A stretch of DNA of 30,515 nucleotides from Hyphomicrobiales bacterium. Its GTDB lineage: Bacteria > Pseudomonadota > Alphaproteobacteria > Rhizobiales > Aestuariivirgaceae. A program made the translations under genes and the position numbers. The stretch covers positions 1 to 30,515 of the forward strand of contig JAMOMM010000404.1 of the NCBI GenBank assembly GCA_027067085.1. The letters run 5' to 3'. The notes beneath the pieces were generated by a model. The model searched no databases and had not been told where the DNA came from. It saw nothing but the letters and a program-made list of their open reading frames with translations. This document shows positions 7,726 to 16,239 of this stretch, piece after piece; the stretch's first letter is position 1, and every line of letters starts with the position of its first letter.

Positions 7726-9033
7726 ATGACTGACTTTTCACCACGCGAAATTGTATCAGAACTAGACCGCTATATCATTGGCCAAAATGATGCTAAGCGC
7801 GCTGTTGCCGTTGCCCTAAGAAACCGCTGGCGCCGCAAACAACTTGATGATGATTTGCGTGAAGAAGTATTACCAAAGAATATTTTGATGATCGGTCCTA
7901 CTGGTGTCGGCAAAACTGAAATTGCACGACGATTGGCAAAGCTTGCAGGTGCCCCATTCATTAAAGTGGAAGCAACGAAGTTTACAGAAGTTGGCTATGT
8001 CGGGCGCGATGTTGAACAAATGATCCGCGACCTGACCGAAATTTCCATTGGCCTTGTGCGCGAAAAAAAACGACAAGACGTTAAAGTTAAAGCCCATGCC
8101 AATGCTGAAGAGCGGGTTTTAGCGGCACTTGTCGGAGAAAATGCCTCGCAAGCAACGAGAGATTCGTTTTTGAAGAAACTTCGCGATGGCCAACTTGATG
8201 AGCGCGAAATTGAAATCGAAGTTGCCGATCAATCTAGCGGCATGCCTAGTTTTGATATTCCAGGAATGCCCGGCGCATCTGTCGGTATGTTAAATATTTC
8301 AGACATGCTTGGTTCTGCAATGGGTCAAAAAACTAAAACTCGCAATTTATCTGTCAAAGAAAGCTATGAAGTGTTACTTGCCGAAGAAGGTGACAAGCTT
8401 TTAGATGACGAACAGGTTGTGGAAGAGGCCATCCATGTGGTGGAAAATGACGGTATCGTTTTTCTTGATGAGATAGATAAAGTTTGCGCTCGCTCAGAAC
8501 GTCAAGGGGGTGATGTTAGCCGTGAAGGTGTACAACGTGACCTGCTGCCAATGCTTGAGGGCACCACAGTATCGACAAAACATGGGCAGGTAAAAACCAA
8601 CCACATTTTATTTATTGCTTCAGGTGCGTTTCATGTTGCAAAGCCATCGGATCTGTTGCCAGAACTGCAAGGGCGGTTACCTATTCGCGTCGAATTGAGG
8701 GCGTTAACACAAGATGATTATCGACGTATTTTGACCGAACCAGAAGCTAGTCTCATCAAACAGTATGTTGCCTTGCTTGGTACAGAAGGTGTGAAGCTCA
8801 ATTTCACCGATGATGCCGTTGAAGCGATAGCGAAGTTTGCTGTTGAGATCAATTCAAGCGTTGAGAATATCGGAGCACGGCGCCTACAAACAGTGATGGA
8901 ACGCGTACTTGACGAGATCAGCTTTACAGCGACAGACCGCGATGGTGAAGAGATTATCATTGATGCCGCGTTCGTTGATAATCACATTGGGGATTTAGCT
9001 AAAAACGTCGATCTATCTCGGTTCATTCTTTAA
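7726..9033 (+). CDS. hslU: HslU (ClpY) ATPase subunit of HslUV protease
   Basis: AAA+ unfoldase that feeds substrates into HslV. It has 435 residues: Walker A GPTGVGKT at 57-64, the substrate-gripping pore loop GYVGRD at 90-95, the inserted I-domain at about 110-235, Walker B IVFLDEID at 244-251, and the sensor/arginine region ELQGRLPIRVEL near 313-324. The C-terminal tail DLSRFIL is the conserved segment that docks into HslV and activates it. Its last 11 bp overlap the 3' end of the convergent xre gene, and no terminator hairpin was seen there. Confidence 0.98.
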   Translation: MTDFSPREIVSELDRYIIGQNDAKRAVAVALRNRWRRKQLDDDLREEVLPKNILMIGPTGVGKTEIARRLAKLAGAPFIKVEATKFTEVGYVGRDVEQMIRDLTEISIGLVREKKRQDVKVKAHANAEERVLAALVGENASQATRDSFLKKLRDGQLDEREIEIEVADQSSGMPSFDIPGMPGASVGMLNISDMLGSAMGQKTKTRNLSVKESYEVLLAEEGDKLLDDEQVVEEAIHVVENDGIVFLDEIDKVCARSERQGGDVSREGVQRDLLPMLEGTTVSTKHGQVKTNHILFIASGAFHVAKPSDLLPELQGRLPIRVELRALTQDDYRRILTEPEASLIKQYVALLGTEGVKLNFTDDAVEAIAKFAVEINSSVENIGARRLQTVMERVLDEISFTATDRDGEEIIIDAAFVDNHIGDLAKNVDLSRFIL

Positions 9034-9391
9034 CGAGCGTCGAAATTTTGAGCAATGATAGATGTTGTTTAATTTCATCATTGCTCATTTGGCCAATATC
9101 ATCAGCCAACCTGTTTGCCAGTTCAGTTGCAATTGGCGATAGGGCACTTGTATCTATTGTAATTTTGGGATGAGATAAGCGCGCAAGAGCAACAATATCT
9201 TCGGCGTCATCCCAAATGATATTAAAATAATTGATTGTTCGTTGAAGTAAATACCAACTTGGTCGACCCTTTTTTCCATGCTCCAAGGCCGATAGGTACG
9301 CACTCGATACTCCCAATGCAGCAGCCATTTCTTTTAAGGTTACCCCTTTGGCTTTTCGCAATTGCCGTATCTTTACACCAAACGGGGTCAT
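9023..9391 (-). CDS. XRE-family helix-turn-helix DNA-binding protein
   Basis: A 122-residue regulator. Residues about 5-60 form a Cro/C1-type HTH: the helices VTLKEMAAALGV and SSAYLSALEHGKKGRPS are typical. The remaining 60 residues show no recognised effector domain. It is the last gene of the Tim44-like/mltA/smr run and starts within a 4-bp overlap of the smr stop, so it is translated from the same message. Target genes are unknown; regulation of its own operon is possible but unproven. The gene's end overlaps hslU by 11 bp on the opposite strand. Confidence 0.9.
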   Translation of the reverse strand: MTPFGVKIRQLRKAKGVTLKEMAAALGVSSAYLSALEHGKKGRPSWYLLQRTINYFNIIWDDAEDIVALARLSHPKITIDTSALSPIATELANRLADDIGQMSNDEIKQHLSLLKISTLVKE

Positions 9392-10011
9392 CTGGCTTTA
9401 TTCCTTTTAGCCATGTTTCGTAATTGAACATACATTGCCCCGCCGCCGCCATGCTTTGGGTGTGCAGGTTGATAACCTGATATGAGCATTCTAAATTGTG
9501 GTTCTGAAAACCAAAATGGCACTTCTTTGCGTAACCTTCCAGTGCGATCAGAAGAATCATGAAAATCGCGACTATGCAACGTATGGCGCGAAAACTGGGC
9601 TTCGCCTTTTCCTGTTATCACCAATACTGTCCGTTTGTTTTGGAAGGCGCTAAATTCAAGAAAATTAAGTAATTTTTCGCGTGCCGATGCAACACTTTCA
9701 CCATGCAAATCCAACCTACCTTCAATTTCTACTTGCCCACGTAATAGACGACGTTGTTTACGACGATCTAGCCCAGTGTATTCAAGCGCAACCGAATTGT
9801 TCAACTGTTGTTTTTGCGGTAAAACTGTTTGGGGTACAGACGGGGCTTTTACCTTTGGTGCTAATTGTTTTGGGTGATTATTTTTTTCAAACAGGGCAAG
9901 CTCTGCAGCTAGTTCAGGGTTAACTGCTACGATTGTTTTACTCACGCGGGCCCACAATTCAAAATCAGGAACCATATTTGATGCTTTATGTTTAGATTTT
10001 CTCTTAGCCAT
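9388..10011 (-). CDS. Smr-domain protein (YdaL/SmrA-like)
   Basis: A 207-residue protein with a C-terminal Smr (small MutS-related) domain: LDLHG at 100-104, the turn motif ITGKG at 132-136, and HGGGGAMYVQLR near the end (187-198). Smr domains are nicking or RNA-cleaving nucleases in several characterised proteins. The first 80 residues are basic and low in complexity. It lies between mltA (12 bp) and the XRE gene (4-bp overlap). The domain is clear; whether it acts on DNA or RNA here cannot be told from sequence. Confidence 0.92.
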   Translation of the reverse strand: MAKRKSKHKASNMVPDFELWARVSKTIVAVNPELAAELALFEKNNHPKQLAPKVKAPSVPQTVLPQKQQLNNSVALEYTGLDRRKQRRLLRGQVEIEGRLDLHGESVASAREKLLNFLEFSAFQNKRTVLVITGKGEAQFSRHTLHSRDFHDSSDRTGRLRKEVPFWFSEPQFRMLISGYQPAHPKHGGGGAMYVQLRNMAKRNKAR

Positions 10012-10023
10012 TTGTAATATTCG

Positions 10024-11253
10024 CTAATCAGAAAAGTTTTGCGCAAGACTATTTGGCAAGAGAACAATCATTTCACCCTCCGCCTTCATTTTCCCAGCCG
10101 TTAAAGCTGCTTGGTCGCCACTTCCCCAAAAAACATCACCACGTGCATATCCACGAATGGCTGATCCTGTATCTTGAGCGATCATCAATGATTGCCAATT
10201 ATTTTCCTGGGTCGATGAGCCAAGCTCTAAATCAATATTGAGAAAAACAGGCGTACCAAATGCCCAGTATCGCCGATCAACAGCTAGACTGGTTTTTGGG
10301 GTTAAATGCACATGCTGAGCCCCAACGGGACCAAGTTCATCTGGTACATTCTTCAATATTCTAAAGAACACAAAAGATTTATTATTCCACATCATTGCTT
10401 GGGATTTTTTAGGGTTTTGGTCTAACCAAGCGCGAATTGTTTGCATCGAAACGGTTTCTTTTTCCAACGCACCTTGGTCAATCAACACTTTACCAATGGG
10501 CGTGTAAGGCAAACCTGATTTTGCGGCATAACCCAATCGAATGCTTTTTCCATTGGGCAAGCGAACACGACCAGAACCTTGTATTTGAACAAAAAAAGCA
10601 TCGGCTCGATGCTTTAGCCATAAAAGCTCTAAGCCCTGATCGGCTAATGCGCCATTTTCAATTTCTTCTCGAGTGTAATAATACGAAGGCTTATTATTCT
10701 TTATTCTACCATAGCCAAAGCCTAGTGTTTTCTGCTGGTCTTCATCAAAGCGAATTAAATCCTTTGGCTTTGCATAAATTGGGATTTGAAATTCAGCCGT
10801 CTTTTCTAGGCTGCCTTCTACTTCCGGCTCAAAATACCCCGTAAATAATCCTTGTGGAGTTTGAGGATCAATCACACGAAACGGGGTAAAGTTATCTTGA
10901 AAAAAAGATACCAAAGCCTGCGGTGTTGTGAGATTTGATTGTGCTTGCGCTAATTCACAAACCTTCACCCAGTCATCTTTAGTACCACCAAAAACTGGCC
11001 GTTTGGAAAACGCTCTATTATCAGACGCCATCTGATTACATGATCGGACCAGCGCCTGAAAAGAGTCAGTTTTATCTATAGATTGCCAATTTTTAATATC
11101 AGAAAATTGCAATTCCTTGAGAATTGAATTTGATCCTGCACTAAACACATTATTCACCATAGATAAGATCAACAAACTGGCAAGCGGCACAACAAATGGC
11201 AAATTTCTAAACTTTTGCCAATCAAGTGCGAGCCAGTTATGCATCATCGCCAT
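10024..11253 (-). CDS. mltA: Membrane-bound lytic murein transglycosylase A
   Basis: Cleaves peptidoglycan glycan strands to 1,6-anhydro ends in the periplasm. From the ATG at 11253 it has 409 residues. A basic stretch then a hydrophobic segment LPFVVPLASLLILSM suggests a signal sequence or anchor; no clear lipobox is seen. The MltA core includes LFTGYFEPEVEGS and QGSGRVRLPNGKSIRLGYAAKSG. The C-terminal 3D domain carries MIAQDTGSAIRGYARGDVFWGSG, including the aspartates that name it. Start choice is uncertain: three clustered ATGs (11253, 11247, 11244) overlap the end of the Tim44-like gene, and an earlier ATG at 11304 would overlap it by 68 bp. No strong ribosome binding site decides between them. 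Confidence 0.92.
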   Translation of the reverse strand: MAMMHNWLALDWQKFRNLPFVVPLASLLILSMVNNVFSAGSNSILKELQFSDIKNWQSIDKTDSFQALVRSCNQMASDNRAFSKRPVFGGTKDDWVKVCELAQAQSNLTTPQALVSFFQDNFTPFRVIDPQTPQGLFTGYFEPEVEGSLEKTAEFQIPIYAKPKDLIRFDEDQQKTLGFGYGRIKNNKPSYYYTREEIENGALADQGLELLWLKHRADAFFVQIQGSGRVRLPNGKSIRLGYAAKSGLPYTPIGKVLIDQGALEKETVSMQTIRAWLDQNPKKSQAMMWNNKSFVFFRILKNVPDELGPVGAQHVHLTPKTSLAVDRRYWAFGTPVFLNIDLELGSSTQENNWQSLMIAQDTGSAIRGYARGDVFWGSGDQAALTAGKMKAEGEMIVLLPNSLAQNFSD

Positions 11254-11968
11254 CGGTTGATACAAGCCGCCAGTTTGGGTCTCTTGAAGAAAGATCGCGT
11301 TCAAAAGTCCACGTATCTATAATTTTCTGAACTTCTGTCGCATCGCCCTCAATGACTTTTCCTGCGTTGTTGCGAACAACAGAAACCAACTCACTAACAA
11401 ATCTTGTTGTTACAAAGGCACGTTTATTTTCTAGTTCAATATTGACCACATCGGCTTCATCAATGCCAACAAATTGGGTCGACATTTCTGCGCCCTCTTT
11501 TTTTCGTTGATCGATAGCAGAAGAAAAACCAGAAAAAACCTCTTTAGATAGTAAACTTTTAAGCGCTTTTTTATCACCATTGGCAAAACCAGTGACAATC
11601 ATCTCGTAAGCAGATTTTGCGCCCTCAACAAAGGTATCTGGGTCAAAAGTATTATCTAATGCCCGAATTTGTGTAAGCACATCGGCAAACTTTATATTCG
11701 CAGGGCTTAAAACTTCTTCTTCAGCTGGAAGGCCTAACTCAACGGGTTCAACTTCTTGCTTAGCTGACGTTTTAGTAGGCATCTGGATTACATTAGTATC
11801 ATCTGAGGATTCTTCATCAATATCGCGTTTGTTTTGTTGCTTTGGCGGCGGAAAATCAATTGGGTCATCATGCCCAGTACGTTGACCCAGCACGCCACGT
11901 AATTTGAAAAAAACAATTACGGCAGCTGCAATAATCAATAAAGTAATCGGATCGAAAGTATCGTTCAT
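11237..11968 (-). CDS. Tim44/TimA-like domain protein
   Basis: A 243-residue protein with an N-terminal membrane anchor (LLIIAAAVIVFFKL, about 9-22), a hydrophilic acidic linker, and a C-terminal Tim44-like domain (FVEGAKSAYEMIVTGFANGDKKALKSLLS, and WTFERDLSSRDPNWRLVSTD near the end). Mitochondrial Tim44 tethers the import motor; bacterial relatives occur in alphaproteobacteria and may bind membranes, but their role is not settled. It is the first gene of the mltA-smr-xre run, overlapping mltA slightly. It is divergent from fxsA across a 186-bp gap. Confidence 0.9.
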   Translation of the reverse strand: MNDTFDPITLLIIAAAVIVFFKLRGVLGQRTGHDDPIDFPPPKQQNKRDIDEESSDDTNVIQMPTKTSAKQEVEPVELGLPAEEEVLSPANIKFADVLTQIRALDNTFDPDTFVEGAKSAYEMIVTGFANGDKKALKSLLSKEVFSGFSSAIDQRKKEGAEMSTQFVGIDEADVVNIELENKRAFVTTRFVSELVSVVRNNAGKVIEGDATEVQKIIDTWTFERDLSSRDPNWRLVSTDGDDA

Positions 11969-12154
11969 TTTAGAACTCTTACAACTTGAAAGGAAAAACG
12001 GGTTTAATTATTATGTATCGTACATATATAGTACCTGTAGGCTAACTCCAATGGTGTGCGGCAAAAGAAATCATATGTTAGGTTTCTATGGCCTGTTTCT
12101 AGCAGTTTTCTTGGCTATTTTATTTTGGCCGTTTTGTTTTAATTGAGGTTTATT

Positions 12155-12697
12155 GTGCCACTCATTTTATTTGGCTTATTTATTATTATTCCCGTGTTGG
12201 AAATTGCCGCATTTATCCAAGTTGGATCTATTATCGGCTTACCTTTGACTTTGCTTGGTATTTTATTTACCGCCTTACTTGGGGCTTTTTTGGTTCGTCA
12301 ACAAGGCTTTAAAGCCCTTAATGACGCTAAAGCAAATTTGGAAAATCAAAAATCACCTGCAGAACAAATGATCCACGGAATATTTATACTCATTGCAGGC
12401 TTATTGTTATTAACACCTGGATTTTTGACTGATACCATTGGATTTCTATTTCTCATTCCACCACTTAGACTATCAATTGCGAAAAAAGTTTGGTCATGGA
12501 TGAAAACCAATGACTCATTCACCATAAACACTCCAGGTGGAATGGGCGGTGGTGGGCCAAATGGGTTTGAGAAAAACAATTCAGACAGTAATAAAACCAA
12601 CCGTTATGACGCGGATCAATTCAAAAAACGAAATAATGATATTATTGATGGCGAAGCGGTTGAGATCATCAACGATAATAATTTAGAAAATAAATGA
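12155..12697 (+). CDS. fxsA: FxsA family membrane protein
   Basis: A 180-residue protein of the FxsA family; in E. coli extra FxsA relieves exclusion of phage T7 by F plasmids, but its normal function is not known. The N-terminus is strongly hydrophobic with about three to four membrane helices (ILFGLFIIIPVLEIAAF; GLPLTLLGILFTALLGAF; GIFILIAGLLLLTPGFLTD, where TPGFLTD is a family motif). A hydrophilic Asn/Lys-rich tail follows with a GGMGGGG linker. I choose the GTG at 12155 because GAGG (12145-12148) sits 6 nt before it; an in-frame TTG at 12143 would lie within that site. It is upstream of secB by 143 bp. Confidence 0.9.
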   Translation: MPLILFGLFIIIPVLEIAAFIQVGSIIGLPLTLLGILFTALLGAFLVRQQGFKALNDAKANLENQKSPAEQMIHGIFILIAGLLLLTPGFLTDTIGFLFLIPPLRLSIAKKVWSWMKTNDSFTINTPGGMGGGGPNGFEKNNSDSNKTNRYDADQFKKRNNDIIDGEAVEIINDNNLENK

Positions 12698-12840
12698 ATT
12701 CCTTTAATCGGAATAGACGAAATGTCGGGATGGCTTGCAGTTTTCCGCTAAAAATGTTAGCCACTTCAACATCTTAACCAACCGGCTTAGCAACTCAATA
12801 AGAGCTTGCCTGCCAAAATAGATGCGAGAGAAAACAACAA

Positions 12841-13395
12841 ATGGCGAAAGCAACAAAAAAAGCTGTAAAAAAACCAGCAAAAAAGGTGGCAAAAACTGCT
12901 CCTAAATCGAATGGTGCACCAGAAGAAAATTTAACAGGCGATGGCGGCGTTGAAGGCCAACCATCAATGAATATTTTGGCTCAGTATTTGAAAGATCTAT
13001 CTTTTGAAAATCCAAATGCCCCACAATCATTGGCAATTCAAGATGGCCAACCAGAAATCAACATTTCAGTCAATGTGAATGCTAAAAACCTTGCGCCAAC
13101 TGATTTTGAAGTTGAACTTCATATCGAAGCCCAGGCAACGCATGAAGGCACAGCGGTTTTTGCAGCAGAACTTTTGTATGCAGGTATTTTTCGTTTAGAA
13201 AATATTCCAGAAGAAGCAATGCACCCAATCATTTTGGTTGAGTGCCCTCGGATGATTTTCCCGTTTGCTCGTCAAATTTTGGCCGATGCAACGCAAAAAG
13301 GTGGCTTTCCCCCTTTAATGCTTGATCCAATTGATTTTGCCAGCATGTATGAACAACGCGCAGCAGAAGGTGATAACGAAGCCCCTATTGCTTAA
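12841..13395 (+). CDS. secB: SecB preprotein export chaperone with lysine-rich N-terminal extension
   Basis: Tetrameric cytoplasmic chaperone that keeps preproteins unfolded and hands them to SecA. The core starts at about residue 43 (MNILAQYLKDLSFENPNAP) and continues through the family pattern to PPLMLDPIDFASMYEQ. At 184 residues it is longer than E. coli SecB (155): the first 22 residues include nine lysines in a repeated KK-A/P pattern, then an acidic linker. The ATG at 12841 has GAGAG 10 nt upstream. Starting at internal M43 would remove the extension and shorten the first strand. The gene sits in a conserved site next to dnaQ and ends before a symmetric terminator. Confidence 0.95.
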   Translation: MAKATKKAVKKPAKKVAKTAPKSNGAPEENLTGDGGVEGQPSMNILAQYLKDLSFENPNAPQSLAIQDGQPEINISVNVNAKNLAPTDFEVELHIEAQATHEGTAVFAAELLYAGIFRLENIPEEAMHPIILVECPRMIFPFARQILADATQKGGFPPLMLDPIDFASMYEQRAAEGDNEAPIA

Positions 13396-13430
13396 TCACA
13401 TGTTCTGATTTATCGATTATCGATCGAGTT

Positions 13431-13466
13431 AAAAAACTTGTCAGCTTTGCGGTTGGCAAGTTTTTT
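13431..13466. terminator. Bidirectional intrinsic terminator between secB and dnaQ
   Basis: AAAAAACTTG at 13431-13440 pairs perfectly with CAAGTTTTTT at 13457-13466, and a T-G and a C-G pair extend the stem around a loop of about 12 nt. The A run on one side and T run on the other make it work in both directions, which suits its place between the convergent secB and dnaQ. Its right arm includes bases of the dnaQ stop codon. Confidence 0.8.
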
Positions 13467-14166
13467 ATTGTTTATTTGGTAAAAATTGGTTCCAAATGAC
13501 ATTTCCACCCAATTTATCGATAAACTGGGCGTGAGCTTTAACTTCTTCTTGGCTTAAACGAGAAGCGAGTGGCACAGGGCGAACAGACGCTTTTGAAATT
13601 GAAACACTTTGCGTTTCGACTTTCTTTTTATCGCTTACCGCGAGAGTTAACGTCGTTTGGCGACCTCCAATGAGTTCTAAATAAACACCGGCAAGTAATT
13701 CTGAATCAAGCAATGCGCCGTGAAGATCGCGCATCGCGTTATCTATCCCATACCTTCGGCATAAAGCATCTAGGCTATTTGGACCAGCAGGATGTTTTCT
13801 CTTTGCAAGATCTAACGTATCGATGACATGATTGGTTAGTCTTGGCTTTTTAATCATATCACGCTCGGCATGAATAAAACGCATATCAAATGATGCGTTG
13901 TGAGCAATCAAAACATCATCTCTAATAAAATCATCGAATTCCTGGGAAATATCGGCGAACAAAGGTTTGTCACTCAAAAATTCTTCAGACAACCCATGGA
14001 CAGAAAATGCCCCTTCAGGCATATCACGCTGCGGATTGATATATTTATGAAATTGGACCCCTGTTGGCAGATGATTGATTAACTCAAGCGCACCTATTTC
14101 CACCACCCGGTCACCCGACTTTGGATCAAATCCAGTTGTTTCAGTATCAAAAACAATTTCTCGCAT
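13465..14166 (-). CDS. dnaQ: DNA polymerase III epsilon subunit (3'-5' proofreading exonuclease)
   Basis: Proofreading subunit of the replicative polymerase. It has 233 residues with the DEDDh exonuclease motifs: Exo I DTET (D7, E9), Exo II HNASFD (D94), and Exo III with H149 and D154 in HGALLDSELLAGVYLEL. The C-terminal tail is divergent, as usual, and carries the polymerase-binding segment. It is the last gene of the minus-strand run from PPSRP, 38 bp after coaE, and ends in the shared terminator with secB. Its start MREIVFDTETTGFD is unambiguous. Confidence 0.97.
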   Translation of the reverse strand: MREIVFDTETTGFDPKSGDRVVEIGALELINHLPTGVQFHKYINPQRDMPEGAFSVHGLSEEFLSDKPLFADISQEFDDFIRDDVLIAHNASFDMRFIHAERDMIKKPRLTNHVIDTLDLAKRKHPAGPNSLDALCRRYGIDNAMRDLHGALLDSELLAGVYLELIGGRQTTLTLAVSDKKKVETQSVSISKASVRPVPLASRLSQEEVKAHAQFIDKLGGNVIWNQFLPNKQ

Positions 14167-14204
14167 TTAACTTTCCAAATTCATTATTTACTGCATGTCG
14201 CTCA

Positions 14205-14795
14205 CTAGCTTGGGTCAAGAATGGCAACTATTTTCTTAACTTGTAAAGTTGCATCTTCAACTGACACGCTAGTATCAACGATAAAATCAGCCCGTTTACG
14301 CTTTTCACTGTCACTAAGCTGTTTTGACAGTATCCATTCGAATTTTTCTTTGGATAAATTGGGACGGTCTAGTGCGCGTTGTCGTTGAATTTCTGGCGAG
14401 GTCGTTACAACAATTATTTTATCAACCTCATCTTCACGCCCGGTTTCAAACAATAGCGGAATATCTAAAAGGACAAATTCACTGCCTTGTTGCTCTGCCA
14501 CTTTAATAAACTCATTGCGTAGAATTTGTATACGCGGGTGAACAACAGCTTCGATGTTTTTAATAATTGTACTATCTTTTGCGATACACTCAGACAGAGC
14601 CTGACGGTTAACTTTATTGTCAATTATTGCGATCGGGCAAATTTCTGAGATGTCTTTGATTATATCAAGATCATTTGCATATAAGTCATGGACTGCTTGA
14701 TCGGCATCAAACACTTTATAGCCAAGGTCTTTGAAAATACTGGCCGTTTTTGATTTTCCCATCGCAATGGAACCTGTAAGTCCAACAATCAACAT
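14205..14795 (-). CDS. coaE: Dephospho-CoA kinase
   Basis: Last step of coenzyme A synthesis: phosphorylates dephospho-CoA. At 196 residues it has the P-loop GLTGSIAMGKSKT (5-17), followed by FKDLGYKVFDADQAVHDLY; DADQ is the usual substrate-site motif, and VVHPRI and DIPLLFETG are further family blocks. It lies 5 bp behind aroE in a tight operon. Together with coaA at 2.3-3.3 kb, this window encodes the first and last enzymes of the pathway from pantothenate to CoA. Confidence 0.97.
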   Translation of the reverse strand: MLIVGLTGSIAMGKSKTASIFKDLGYKVFDADQAVHDLYANDLDIIKDISEICPIAIIDNKVNRQALSECIAKDSTIIKNIEAVVHPRIQILRNEFIKVAEQQGSEFVLLDIPLLFETGREDEVDKIIVVTTSPEIQRQRALDRPNLSKEKFEWILSKQLSDSEKRKRADFIVDTSVSVEDATLQVKKIVAILDPS

Positions 14796-14800
14796 GTTAG

Positions 14801-15628
14801 CTATTTACCTAAATCATCAATAATTATATTTCGCAAATCTTTGGTGACTTTGGGAAAAATCCCAAACCACTTTTCAAATCCGGGAGCTGCCTGATGTAAC
14901 AACATACCTAATCCATCGACCGTTGGATTACCTCTCTGTCTTGCCTGCTTGAGTAAATTGGTTTCAAGCGGTGCATAAACAATATCAGTTACGCAACAAT
15001 GAGGTGGAAGATTTTCTAAATTTATTTCCAGTTCAGGTTGGCCAGTCATACCTAACGAAGTGGTGTTGACTAACAAATCCGCCTTTGAAATTGAATTATT
15101 CAGTTCAGAGAACTTAGCACTCGAAACTCTATTCCCAAAATGATTTGCCAGTTCTTCAGCTTTCTCAATTGTACGATTTATCAAAATGATATGAGCAACA
15201 CCTTGGCCTAACAATGCGGCGATTATTGCTCGTGAAGCACCTCCTGCACCAATAACAACACATGTCATATCAAGGAATTTGATTTCGCGTACACCACTTT
15301 TTAGATTCGAGATAAAACCATACCCATCAGTATTGAGTCCATACACCGTGTTATTTTCGAAATAAACAGTATTTACTGCGCCGATGCTCTGGGTCAAAGG
15401 GTCTGCAACCGTAACAATTTCAAATACTTTTTCTTTGTGAGGAATAGTGACATTGCAACCTTGAAAACCAAAATTTTCTATATCCAATATGAAGCTCTCA
15501 AGGTTTTTCGGATCAACTGCTACTTTCTCATAGTCTCCGACCAGTCCGTACTGTTTGAGCCAGTATTTATGAATGAGCGGGGAGCGTGAATGTTTGATAG
15601 GCCAGCCTATAACGCATGCTTTTTGCAT
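14801..15628 (-). CDS. aroE: Shikimate dehydrogenase (NADP+)
   Basis: Reduces 3-dehydroshikimate to shikimate in aromatic amino acid synthesis. It has 275 residues: SRSP at 14-17 binds shikimate, NVTIPHK at 59-65 contains the catalytic lysine K65, and NTDG (99-102) has the partner aspartate D101. The NADP-binding Rossmann loop is GAGGASR at 127-133, followed by INRTIEKAEEL, whose NRT favours NADP. It is 11 bp after maf and 5 bp before coaE. The order maf-aroE-coaE-dnaQ is the standard one in Hyphomicrobiales. Confidence 0.97.
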   Translation of the reverse strand: MQKACVIGWPIKHSRSPLIHKYWLKQYGLVGDYEKVAVDPKNLESFILDIENFGFQGCNVTIPHKEKVFEIVTVADPLTQSIGAVNTVYFENNTVYGLNTDGYGFISNLKSGVREIKFLDMTCVVIGAGGASRAIIAALLGQGVAHIILINRTIEKAEELANHFGNRVSSAKFSELNNSISKADLLVNTTSLGMTGQPELEINLENLPPHCCVTDIVYAPLETNLLKQARQRGNPTVDGLGMLLHQAAPGFEKWFGIFPKVTKDLRNIIIDDLGK

Positions 15629-15639
15629 GAAACAATCCC

Positions 15640-16236
15640 TTATTGTTCGATAATATTTTCACGGCGTAAAAATTTTAATAATTCAAGCATTGGCAACCCT
15701 AGGATAGAAAAGAAATCTCCTTCAATCCTTTCAAAAAATTGCAAGCCCTGGCCTTCAAGCTTATAGCCCCCAACACTGGTTTTTACCTCATCTCCTTGAG
15801 TAGATAAATAATGCCCAAGAAATTCAGGTGAAAAATTACGCATTGTTAGATATGAGGATTCACTGTAATTCCACACAACTTGGCCATTTTTTGCAACAGA
15901 TACTGCCGTTTCGAGCTGATGGGTATTGGAGCGAAGTTTTAATAATTGATCGCGAGCATCTTTTCTTGAAATAGGCTTATCATAAATAGTATTTTCAAAG
16001 ATAAGTGTTTGATCTGCACCAATGACAAATGCATTTTGGTTAGTTTGCGACACATCAATAGCTTTTGCCTGAGCAAGCACTAAAGCTAAATCTTCAACTT
16101 GGCCATCTTTTAAGAACACCTTTTTTATAATGTCTTCATCCACGCTGGAGACAATTGAAGAAAATTCAATTACAGCATTTTTCAGTAACTGTCGGCGACT
16201 CTGGCTTGCTGATGCAAGGATTAATGACGGCTTCAT
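15640..16236 (-). CDS. maf: Maf-like nucleotide pyrophosphatase
   Basis: House-cleaning nucleoside triphosphate pyrophosphatase that removes non-canonical or modified nucleotides. It has 198 residues. The signature LILASASQSRRQLL (5-18) is the substrate-binding loop, and GADQTL (73-78) carries the catalytic aspartate D75; DKPISRKDARDQL follows, and later KLEGQGLQFFERIEGDFFSILGLP. The gene is 3 bp behind PPSRP and 11 bp before aroE. The exact nucleotide preference within the Maf/YhdE/YceF families is not assigned. Confidence 0.95.
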   Translation of the reverse strand: MKPSLILASASQSRRQLLKNAVIEFSSIVSSVDEDIIKKVFLKDGQVEDLALVLAQAKAIDVSQTNQNAFVIGADQTLIFENTIYDKPISRKDARDQLLKLRSNTHQLETAVSVAKNGQVVWNYSESSYLTMRNFSPEFLGHYLSTQGDEVKTSVGGYKLEGQGLQFFERIEGDFFSILGLPMLELLKFLRRENIIEQ

Positions 16237-16239
16237 ACT

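Noticed and set aside
10140..10145. CACGTG core in mltA considered as parS
   Set aside because: Flanks do not match TGTTT/AAACA.
10437..10844. 135-residue open frame antisense to mltA
   Set aside because: Shadow of a conserved gene; composition and lack of motifs argue against it.
12025..12039. Imperfect GTAC palindrome in the Tim44-like/fxsA gap, considered as operator
   Set aside because: Low-complexity TA-rich sequence with poor symmetry.
12143..12154. TTG start for fxsA
   Set aside because: Its bases overlap the GAGG ribosome site that serves the GTG at 12155.
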